Source of the DNA: Hyphomicrobiales bacterium
Lineage (GTDB): Bacteria > Pseudomonadota > Alphaproteobacteria > Rhizobiales > Rhizobiaceae
Direction: 5' to 3'
NCBI GenBank assembly: GCA_900468535.1
Contig: UBTY01000052.1
Coordinates: 62,001 to 126,000 of the forward strand
Length of the DNA: 64,000 nt
The translations under genes and the position numbers were made by a program. The notes under the pieces were generated by a model that made no database searches, was not told the DNA's origin, and saw only the letters and a list, made by a program, of their open reading frames with translations. Shown here one piece after another: positions 18,321 through 25,515 of this stretch. Position 1 is the stretch's first letter. Each line of letters opens with the position of its first letter.

Positions 18321-19320
18321 TGTCGCGCTCAAAAGCCTTACCAAGCGCTTCGGCGAGACCGAGGCGCTCACTGCTCTGGATCTTTCTATCAAGGATGGCG
18401 AGTTCGTCGTTCTGCTGGGGCCGACCGGCGCAGGCAAGACGACGACGTTGCGCCTCATTGCGGGCCTGGAGCATCCGGACAGCGGCCGCATCGAGATCGG
18501 TGGCCGCAACGTCTTGGGCGAAGCGCCGGCCGAGCGGGATGTCGCGTTCGTCTTCCAGCAATATTCGCTCTATCCGCACATGACGGTTTACGACAACCTG
18601 GCCTTTCCGCTGCGCGCGCCGGTACGCAAGCTATCGGGCGATGAGATCGACCGCCGCGTCCGCGAGATTGCCCGCATGGTCCGGATCGACCACAAGCTCG
18701 AGAACCGTTCGACGCGCCTGTCTGGTGGCGAAATGCAACGCGTTGCGATCGGTCGGGCGCTGGTGCGCCGGCCGGCGATTTATCTCATGGATGAACCGCT
18801 CTCTTCTCTCGATGCAAAACTGCGCGCAGAACTTCGCCTCGAACTGAAGCGCATCCAGAAAGAACTCGGCTCGACACTACTTTACGTGACGCACGACCAA
18901 GTCGAGGCCATGACGATGGCGGACCGGATCGGTATCGTTTCAGAGGGCCGACTGCTGCAGGTCGGAACGCCGCGAGAAATCTATGGCAATCCCGCAAGCC
19001 TTCATGTCGCTGCTCGCCTCGGGCAGCCGCACATCAATCTGCTGCCGACCGACCTGCTTCCGGGCGCCAATCCCCCGCCGGGAACCAAGACGATCGGAGC
19101 GCGAACCGAGCATCTCGATATTGTCGTCAATCAGAACGCCAACGCCAAGATCGACTGGATCGAGCATCTTGGAGATCAGAACCACCTTCATATCAAGGTA
19201 CGCGACCACAAGCTCGTCACACTTGCCGATCCATATTTGGCGATCCGGCCCGGTGACGGAATCAGTCTGACGTTGCGCGACCCACTCTATTTCGACGCCG
19301 GCGGGCAGCGCCTCGGATAA
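18313..19320 (+). CDS. ABC transporter ATP-binding protein (second of pair)
   Basis: A 335-residue ATPase starting at ATG 18313 with GGAGGAA before it, inside the end of the previous gene; the frame is open to 18214 but the ribosome site decides. It has Walker A GPTGAGKTTTL, Q-loop FQQYSLYPHMTV, signature LSGGEMQRVAIGRAL, Walker B IYLMDEPLSSLDAKL and switch THDQVEAMT, all intact. The C-terminal regulatory part is shorter than in the first ATPase. It ends 46 bases before the fused DhaK-DhaL gene, so transport and kinase genes are probably one transcript. Confidence 0.92.
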   Translation: MADVALKSLTKRFGETEALTALDLSIKDGEFVVLLGPTGAGKTTTLRLIAGLEHPDSGRIEIGGRNVLGEAPAERDVAFVFQQYSLYPHMTVYDNLAFPLRAPVRKLSGDEIDRRVREIARMVRIDHKLENRSTRLSGGEMQRVAIGRALVRRPAIYLMDEPLSSLDAKLRAELRLELKRIQKELGSTLLYVTHDQVEAMTMADRIGIVSEGRLLQVGTPREIYGNPASLHVAARLGQPHINLLPTDLLPGANPPPGTKTIGARTEHLDIVVNQNANAKIDWIEHLGDQNHLHIKVRDHKLVTLADPYLAIRPGDGISLTLRDPLYFDAGGQRLG

Positions 19321-19366
19321 GCAACGGAACACAAGAAACGAAATGGCATAAGACGGGTCTCACTCC

Positions 19367-21007
19367 ATGAAACATTTCTTCAATCGCCGGGAAACAATCG
19401 TAACCGAAGCCCTGGATGGCCTGCTCCTCACGAGCAGCGCCGGTCGTCTTGCCCGTCTTGACACCTTTCCCGACATCAAGGTGATCTTGCGCGCGGACTG
19501 GGATAAATCAAAGGTCGCAATCATCTCCGGAGGAGGCGCGGGACACGAGCCCTCGCATGCGGGCTTCGTTGGTAGGGGTATGCTGACGGCAGCGGTATCC
19601 GGAGAGATCTTTGCTTCGCCCAGCGTCGATGCGGTGCTGACCGCCATCCGCGCCGTGACCGGTCCAAAAGGCGCATTGCTCATCGTCAAGAACTATACTG
19701 GCGACCGCCTGAATTTCGGCCTCGCTGCGGAAAAGGCCCGCGCTGAAGGTTTTGATGTGGAGATGGTGATCGTTGCCGACGACATCGCAATTCCCGAGAT
19801 CAATCAGCCGCGTGGCGTGGCCGGTACGCTCTTCGTGCACAAGATCGCCGGCTATTACGCCGAGACCGGAGCAGATCTTGAAACCGTCGCCAGGCAGGCG
19901 GCCGCAGCTGCGCGCGACATCGTCTCGCTCGGCATGTCGCTTTCAACCTGCAGCGTTCCCGGCCAGGCGCATGAGGACCGGCTTGGTGAGAACGAAGGTG
20001 AACTCGGGCTCGGCATCCACGGCGAGCCCGGTGTCGAACGAATTGCCCTCATGCCGATTACCGATCTGATAGCAACGATGACGGAACGATTGGCTGGCAA
20101 GCTTGATCATTCGCAAGACTACGCCTTGCTGATCAACAACCTCGGCGCCGTGCCGCCACTCGAAATGGGCGTTATTGCCAATGCCGTACTCTCCTCTGCC
20201 TTAGCGCACCGGGTACGGCTTATCGTCGGACCCGCGCCGATGATGACGGCACTCAACATGAATGGCTTCTCTCTCTCGCTGATCCGCTTGGATGCGGACC
20301 GGGAAACAGCACTCAATGCCGTTGTCACACCCCATGCGTGGCCGCCGGCGACCGAACGGCACACGATCGAAATCGTCGCCGCGCCCGAAAAGACACGGGC
20401 TCGAAGCGTTACATCGCCGGCCAGCGACGATACAGGCAATCGCCGTCTTCTGACGGCGCTCTGCGAGCATCTGGTTTCGCTCGAAGATGAATTGAACCGG
20501 CTCGACGGCCGCGTTGGCGATGGCGATACCGGTTCGACGGTTGCCGCCGGAGCCCGCAGCATTCTCTCTCGTATGGACACGCTTCCACTTAAGGATCCTG
20601 CGGCGACGATGGGGGCGATCGGCGAGACTCTGAGCACCAGCATGGGTGGTTCCAGCGGCGTGCTGCTTTCGATCTTCTTCACTGCAGCGTCCAAAGCCAT
20701 GTCGGAAAACCCGAATATTGCTGCCGCGCTGCTTGCCGGTCTCGAACGGATGACGTTCTATGGCGGGGCGGGCGTCGGCGATCGCACGATGGTGGACGCG
20801 CTGGCGCCGGCACTCGCTGCTCTGACATCGGGAGGTGTCGCAGCCGCAGCAAAGGCCGCGACGGAGGGTGCGGAATCGACAAAGACTATGCGGAAGGCGA
20901 AGGCAGGGCGCGCCTCCTATGTAGGCGAGCGAGATCTGGAAGGAGTACCGGATCCGGGCGCCGTGGCGGTGGCCGGCGTATTCGAGGCGGTGGTTGCGCT
21001 GGCATGA
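19367..21007 (+). CDS. Fused DhaK-DhaL dihydroxyacetone kinase family protein
   Basis: A 546-residue kinase made of a DhaK domain (about residues 7-325) and a C-terminal DhaL domain (about 363-545), the arrangement of ATP-dependent dihydroxyacetone kinases. The DhaK part shows SGGGAGHEPSHAGFVG and His218 in GIHGEPG, the residue that binds the substrate carbonyl as a hemiaminal. The DhaL part has the metal-binding DGD near residues 385-387 (RVGDGDTGST) and GGSSGVLLS. In this family the substrate can be dihydroxyacetone or a tetrulose such as erythrulose. A separate PTS-type DhaK/DhaL/DhaM set follows in the same operon, so the two kinases may act on different ketoses. The ATG lies 46 bases after the ATPase stop. 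Confidence 0.88.
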   Translation: MKHFFNRRETIVTEALDGLLLTSSAGRLARLDTFPDIKVILRADWDKSKVAIISGGGAGHEPSHAGFVGRGMLTAAVSGEIFASPSVDAVLTAIRAVTGPKGALLIVKNYTGDRLNFGLAAEKARAEGFDVEMVIVADDIAIPEINQPRGVAGTLFVHKIAGYYAETGADLETVARQAAAAARDIVSLGMSLSTCSVPGQAHEDRLGENEGELGLGIHGEPGVERIALMPITDLIATMTERLAGKLDHSQDYALLINNLGAVPPLEMGVIANAVLSSALAHRVRLIVGPAPMMTALNMNGFSLSLIRLDADRETALNAVVTPHAWPPATERHTIEIVAAPEKTRARSVTSPASDDTGNRRLLTALCEHLVSLEDELNRLDGRVGDGDTGSTVAAGARSILSRMDTLPLKDPAATMGAIGETLSTSMGGSSGVLLSIFFTAASKAMSENPNIAAALLAGLERMTFYGGAGVGDRTMVDALAPALAALTSGGVAAAAKAATEGAESTKTMRKAKAGRASYVGERDLEGVPDPGAVAVAGVFEAVVALA

Positions 21008-21028
21008 GCCGGCGCCGGGAGGATTTGG

Positions 21029-21643
21029 GTGCAAGCAGAGCCGGTTCTTCTTACGGGATTGATCGAGGCGTGCCGTGCGACGATCGCGGCAAACAGCGAC
21101 CATCTCTGCGCGCTTGATCGCGCCATCGGCGACGGAGACCACGGAACCAACATGCGCCGTGGCTGCGATGCGGTCAGCGCCGAAGAGACACAGGTATCAA
21201 GCATGGCGCTGCCCGATGCATTGGAGCAGATCGGGGTCACGTTGGTCATGAGCATTGGTGGCGCCGCCGGCCCCCTTTATGGGACGCTGCTGATGGAGAT
21301 GGGGCGCGAGCTTCGCAAGCCGGAGCGGAACCTAGACTTTTCCGCGGCGCTGAAACAAGCCATCGATGCGGTTGCGCGTCGCGGACGCTCGCGCGTTGGA
21401 GACAAGACGCTGCTCGACGTGCTCTATCCGGTGCAGGACGCCCTTGCCAACCACTCGTCCTTCGCAGATATCGTGCATCGGGCGGAATTCTCCGCTTCGA
21501 ATACCGCAGCCATGAGGGCCCGGCGCGGCCGCGCATCCTATCTTGGGGAACGCTCCATCGGCCACGTCGATCCCGGCGCATCGAGTTGCGCCCTTCTGAC
21601 AATGGCTATCTGTCGCTACCTTGAGGAGCACCGCCCGGCATGA
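21029..21643 (+). CDS. dhaL: DhaL, ADP-binding subunit of PTS-type dihydroxyacetone kinase
   Basis: A 204-residue stand-alone DhaL protein. The GTG start at 21029 is preceded by GGAGGA. The canonical metal/ADP-binding motif IGDGDHGTNM is at about residues 33-42 and GGAAGPLYGTLLMEMG at about 75-90. In the PTS-type kinase, DhaL keeps ADP bound as a cofactor that is phosphorylated by DhaM and passes phosphate to the ketose held by DhaK. It overlaps dhaM by four bases. The matching DhaK is encoded at 24405, after the phosphotransferase proteins. Confidence 0.9.
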   Translation: MQAEPVLLTGLIEACRATIAANSDHLCALDRAIGDGDHGTNMRRGCDAVSAEETQVSSMALPDALEQIGVTLVMSIGGAAGPLYGTLLMEMGRELRKPERNLDFSAALKQAIDAVARRGRSRVGDKTLLDVLYPVQDALANHSSFADIVHRAEFSASNTAAMRARRGRASYLGERSIGHVDPGASSCALLTMAICRYLEEHRPA

Positions 21644-22038
21644 CTGCGAAGCCTTCCAACGTCGGGATCGTGATCGTCTCCCATTCGCCGCTGGTCGCAC
21701 GCGGCACGGCCGACATGGTTCGCCAGATGGTTGGCGGCAGCGTGCCGCTCGCTTGGACAGGCGGCAACAGTCACGGCGAACTCGGAACGGACGCAGGCAA
21801 CATCATGAAGGCGATCGAGGAGGCATGGTCGGAGGCAGGCGTGGCTGTTTTCGTCGACCTTGGCGGGGCCGAAACGAACAGCGAAATGGCCATCGAGATG
21901 CTCGGAACGGTCCGCGCGAAACTTGTGTCGATCTGCAATGCCCCGATCGTCGAAGGTGCTGTGATCGCTGCTGCCGAGGCTTCCGGGGGAGCGTCGCTCG
22001 CCAAGGTCGTCGCAACCGCAGAGGAATTATCACCCTGA
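21640..22038 (+). CDS. dhaM: DhaM, EIIA-type phosphotransferase subunit
   Basis: A 132-residue protein of the mannose-type EIIA fold. The phosphorylatable His15 is in GIVIVSHSPLVARG, and the segment AVFVDLGGAETNSEMAIE follows near 70. It consists only of the EIIA domain, whereas E. coli DhaM carries fused HPr and enzyme I-like domains; here those are separate downstream genes. It takes phosphate from HPr and passes it to ADP on DhaL. Confidence 0.88.
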   Translation: MTAKPSNVGIVIVSHSPLVARGTADMVRQMVGGSVPLAWTGGNSHGELGTDAGNIMKAIEEAWSEAGVAVFVDLGGAETNSEMAIEMLGTVRAKLVSICNAPIVEGAVIAAAEASGGASLAKVVATAEELSP

Positions 22039-22079
22039 TGAGCGGCGGACTACGAATAGGAAATCGGGAGGCGGATCAA

Positions 22080-22382
22080 GTGCACGCCACTTGCCAAACC
22101 GAAGTTGAAGTCAAGCACGGCGTCGGCTTGCACGCCCGCCCCTCGGTGACGTTCACGCGTCTTGCGAAGTCCTTTCCCTGCTCGATCGAGGTCGCAGTCG
22201 ATGGCAGCGATCTCTGGCTGAACGGCAAGAGCATCATCAAGATCATGGGAGCCAGAATCCGCAAGGGATCGGTGTTGAGAATCCGCGCCGAGGGGATTCT
22301 GGCGGAGGAGGCGATCCGCGCATTGAGAGGCCTCATCGAACGCAACTTCGATGAAGAAAAGAAGCATGGCCGCACCGCTTAA
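22080..22382 (+). CDS. HPr-like phosphocarrier protein
   Basis: A 100-residue HPr. GTG 22080 is preferred because GGGAGG stands eight bases upstream and gives a normal HPr length; ATG 22038, which overlaps the dhaM stop, would add 14 residues. The active histidine is His18 in GVGLHARPS and the regulatory-type serine Ser51 lies in LNGKSIIKIM. It should carry phosphate from the enzyme I of the next gene to DhaM. This is a dedicated HPr within the dihydroxyacetone locus, separate from any PTS-Ntr HPr elsewhere. Its end overlaps the enzyme I gene. Confidence 0.88.
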   Translation: MHATCQTEVEVKHGVGLHARPSVTFTRLAKSFPCSIEVAVDGSDLWLNGKSIIKIMGARIRKGSVLRIRAEGILAEEAIRALRGLIERNFDEEKKHGRTA

Positions 22383-23940
22383 ATTGAAAGCCATCGGCGC
22401 TTCACCGGGATTTGCATCAGGTCCGGCATTCGTTGCCGAACCCCCATCGACCGTCTCGGAGCACGCGGCCTTTGGATCTGCCGAGCTGACCGCGGCCGTC
22501 GAAGCTGCCATTGGGGAACTTCAAGATCTTTCTCAGGGGGCGGATCCGGAAAGCGGCGACATCATAGATTTCCAGATCGAAGTGCTTCGCGATCCAACAA
22601 TCGCAGACATGGCGACTGCCCGAACGAACGCTGGCGAGAACGCCGTTTTCGCATGGGTAAGAACACTCGATGGATACATACGCGAGCTCGAGGGAGCGGA
22701 CGAAGAGGAACTGCGTGCCCGTGCCGTGGATATCCTCGATATCAAGAACCGTGTTCTCGCAGCCCTCACAGGCACGCCTGTCCGGGACTTTCCGGCCGGC
22801 TCCATCTATATCGGCAGCGATATGGAGCCCAGCCGCTTTCTCGCGCATGACTGGTCGTTGGGCGGTGGCATCGCGCTTCACAACGGCAGTGCGGCTGGCC
22901 ACGTCGCGCTGCTTGCGAGGTCTCGAGCCGTGCCAATGGTCATCGGTGCCGGCCCATTCACGACAGCCAGTGGTCAACCTGTCGAGGTAGATGGAAGCGA
23001 TGGCTTGGTCATCCTCGAGGCTGGGCACGGCAGCGCCTCGTCCGAGCGTATCGAACGCGCAACAATAAGCGTCATCACACCCGTAGCAGATGGCGGAGTG
23101 CTGAGGACGATGGATGGCGCTGACGTTCGACTTTCCATCAACCTCAATGCTCCGGATGAGATCAACAGAATTTCGGTGTCGGAAGTCGCCGGCATCGGAT
23201 TGATGCGTTCGGAATTCTCCGTGATCTCTCTTGCAGATGCAGCAAACGAAGAGAAGCAGGTCGGCATCTACAGGCATGCGCTGACCTGGGCTGAGGGCAA
23301 GCCGGTAACCATTCGAATGCTCGACATTGGCGGCGACAAACCACTCGCAGGCTTGTCCGCCGGTGAAGACCGAGGATTGCGCCTGCTTCTCAGCCGACCG
23401 GAAATCGCTCGCGTTCAAGCGCGTGCGCTCCTGCGTGCCGGGACCTTCGGCAATCTGCGTGTCATGCTGCCTATGGTGCGGTTTCCTTCGGAAGTTGACG
23501 AAATACGCGAGATTTTTCGGCAAGAATCCGCGGAGTTGACGCGGCGCGGCGTGCCGAACGCAATGCCTCCAATCGGAATGATGGTGGAGGTTCCGGTCGC
23601 GGCGCTGACGCTTGACCGTTTCCAGACTGCGGAGTTTTTCTCCTTCGGCACCAACGATCTCGGGCAATATCTTGTCGCGTCAACGCGCGACGATGGCGAT
23701 TTCACCGCGCGCGATGCTACCGCGATCGAAGCAATCATGCGGCTGATCACACAAGCTGCAAAGCTTGCAGGCGGCAAGCCGCTCAGCATCTGTGGCGACA
23801 TGGCGGGCGATCCGCAGCGAGCGGCCGAGCTTCTCGCGATCGGCATTCGAGATTTTTCCATGGCGCCTACCCAACTTCCCGCGATAAGGTCGGCACTCGT
23901 CGGTTTGAATGCCGACGGGACAAAGGCAGCCGGAGCATAA
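22366..23940 (+). CDS. PTS enzyme I (PEP:HPr phosphotransferase)
   Basis: A 524-residue enzyme I, somewhat shorter than the usual 570. The swivelling phospho-histidine is His179 in SAAGHVALLAR, where the common Thr-Ser-His is Ala-Gly-His. PEP-binding segments are clear: IGLMRSEFSVI, IRMLDIGGDKPLAG, MMVEVPVAAL, FFSFGTNDLGQYL, and the catalytic Cys in SICGDMAGDP. ATG 22366 gives a natural N-terminus (LKAIGASPGFASG soon follows); ATG 22351 is an alternative. It phosphorylates the adjacent HPr with PEP. Within this operon it makes the DhaKLM system independent of other PTS proteins. Confidence 0.9.
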   Translation: MAAPLKLKAIGASPGFASGPAFVAEPPSTVSEHAAFGSAELTAAVEAAIGELQDLSQGADPESGDIIDFQIEVLRDPTIADMATARTNAGENAVFAWVRTLDGYIRELEGADEEELRARAVDILDIKNRVLAALTGTPVRDFPAGSIYIGSDMEPSRFLAHDWSLGGGIALHNGSAAGHVALLARSRAVPMVIGAGPFTTASGQPVEVDGSDGLVILEAGHGSASSERIERATISVITPVADGGVLRTMDGADVRLSINLNAPDEINRISVSEVAGIGLMRSEFSVISLADAANEEKQVGIYRHALTWAEGKPVTIRMLDIGGDKPLAGLSAGEDRGLRLLLSRPEIARVQARALLRAGTFGNLRVMLPMVRFPSEVDEIREIFRQESAELTRRGVPNAMPPIGMMVEVPVAALTLDRFQTAEFFSFGTNDLGQYLVASTRDDGDFTARDATAIEAIMRLITQAAKLAGGKPLSICGDMAGDPQRAAELLAIGIRDFSMAPTQLPAIRSALVGLNADGTKAAGA

Positions 23941-23941
23941 G

Positions 23942-24352
23942 ATGGCGCGCGAAGATACCGAAGACGCCATTATCGCTTACAAGTCCATTCTGGCGACCAT
24001 CATCGACAACAGGCCTTCGGGGACACGGCAGCGGCTGGCGACGGAACTCGGCAAGCACCGCAGCTTCGTAACGCAAATCACAAGTGCGGCTTATGCGACG
24101 CCTCTTCCCGCACGCCACCTCGCGACGATCTTCCGGGTCTGCCATTTCAACACCGCCGAACAGGAACGGTTTCTCGCCGCCTATCAGAACGCCCATCCCG
24201 GCAAGCTGCCGGAGCTTGGCGCATCGGAAAAACTGCGGCACCTTTCTCTGATGGTTCCCGATTTCGGCGATGAGCGGCGCAATCGGTTGCTCGAGGAAGC
24301 GATCGCGGATCTTGTAGAAAAGATAGCTGCAATCTCCGGGGGTGGAGAATAG
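23942..24352 (+). CDS. Small helix-turn-helix-like protein of the Dha-PTS locus, unknown
   Basis: A 136-residue soluble protein starting one base after the enzyme I stop. Residues about 27-50, GTRQRLATELGKHRSFVTQI, resemble a Cro/C1-type helix-turn-helix. The rest is helical (LARHLATIFRVC-like region, then a C-terminal helix LLEEAIADLVEKIAAI). It has no membrane segment. Position between ptsI-like and dhaK genes suggests a regulator or adaptor of the dihydroxyacetone system. I do not recognise a named family, and the DNA-binding call is inference. Confidence 0.6.
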   Translation: MAREDTEDAIIAYKSILATIIDNRPSGTRQRLATELGKHRSFVTQITSAAYATPLPARHLATIFRVCHFNTAEQERFLAAYQNAHPGKLPELGASEKLRHLSLMVPDFGDERRNRLLEEAIADLVEKIAAISGGGE

Positions 24353-24404
24353 GCTGCTGTAGCGGAATCGGATAGAAGCGCATCTTCGCCTTGGGAGGGG
24401 CGGC

Positions 24405-25388
24405 ATGAAGAAGTTTATAAACAGCGCCGAAACCATGGTGGCCGAAAGCCTCCAGGGCTTCGTGCGCGCAAATTCCGATCTCGTCGTCTTCGGAACGGAC
24501 CGCAAGTATGTTCGGCGGCGAGAGCTGACGCACGGAAAGGTCGCGCTGATATCCGGAGGAGGCGCCGGTCACGAGCCGATGCATGTCGGTTTCATCGGCC
24601 AGGGCATGCTGGACGCCGCTTGCACGGGGCACGTGTTCACATCCGCAACACCGGAGCAGATCGTCAGTGCGATCGACGACGTGGATACTGGTGCCGGATG
24701 CCTGCTTGTCGTCAAGAATTACGATGGCGATCTGATGAACTTCGAAATGGCGATGGAGATGGCTTCATCACGCCATACCGTCGAGATGATTGTCGTGCAT
24801 GATGATGTGGAAGAGCAGCCCGGTCGAGGACGACGTGGGGTAGCGGGCACGCTTGTCGTGGAAAAATTGCTCGGGGCAGCTGCTGAACGGGACATGAGCC
24901 TGCCCGACCTTGTGAAATTGGGGCTGGAAACAACAGACTGCATCCGCTCGATGGGTGTGGCGCTGAGCGGCGTTACCGTACCGCATACCCAGCGCCGCAC
25001 CTTCTCGCTCGACGCCACGGAGATCGAGATTGGTGTCGGTATCCATGGTGAGCCCGGCCACTCGCGAGAGCCTTTCGCGAACTGCGACACGATCATAGAA
25101 CGTCTTTGCTCAACGATCCTGGCAGACATCCGAAAGCCTGAGGACATGACCGGCCTGCTCTTTGTCAACGGGCTCGGCAGCACGCCTCCCGCGGAGCTTT
25201 ATCTTGCATACAACTCCGCCCGTAACCTGCTGGAGAAACAGGGAGTGTCGGTAGGGCGTTCCCTGGTTGGCACCTATGTAACATCGCTAGACATGCAGGG
25301 CTTGTCGGTAACATTGGCCTTGCTGACGCGAGAGCAGACGGAGCTATGGGATTTTCCAGTTAAGACGCCTAGTCTGCGATGGGGTTGA
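24405..25388 (+). CDS. dhaK: DhaK, substrate-binding subunit of PTS-type dihydroxyacetone kinase
   Basis: A 327-residue DhaK with SGGGAGHEPMHVGFIG (residues 50-65), VKNYDGDLMNFEMA (about 103-116) and the substrate-binding His214 in GIHGEPGHSRE. The length is normal for the stand-alone PTS-type subunit. It binds dihydroxyacetone or a related ketose covalently and receives phosphate from ADP/ATP on DhaL. GGGAGGGGCGGC precedes the ATG. It is the last gene of the presumed operon that begins at 13665; 127 bases with no evident gene separate it from the GH38 gene. Confidence 0.9.
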   Translation: MKKFINSAETMVAESLQGFVRANSDLVVFGTDRKYVRRRELTHGKVALISGGGAGHEPMHVGFIGQGMLDAACTGHVFTSATPEQIVSAIDDVDTGAGCLLVVKNYDGDLMNFEMAMEMASSRHTVEMIVVHDDVEEQPGRGRRGVAGTLVVEKLLGAAAERDMSLPDLVKLGLETTDCIRSMGVALSGVTVPHTQRRTFSLDATEIEIGVGIHGEPGHSREPFANCDTIIERLCSTILADIRKPEDMTGLLFVNGLGSTPPAELYLAYNSARNLLEKQGVSVGRSLVGTYVTSLDMQGLSVTLALLTREQTELWDFPVKTPSLRWG

Positions 25389-25515
25389 AAGAGATGGCGG
25401 CATCAACATTTTCATAGCTCAAGGCAGACGGTTTTCAGATCTCTATCTATTCACCCCGGCACGCTGACGCGTTCGCCGCTTTTTAATCTCAATTTCAACT
25501 CGCAGGGTAATTCTC

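Noticed and set aside
22417..23667. A 416-codon minus-strand open frame
   Set aside because: Antisense to the enzyme I gene with its complete PEP-site motifs; no domain in the shadow translation.
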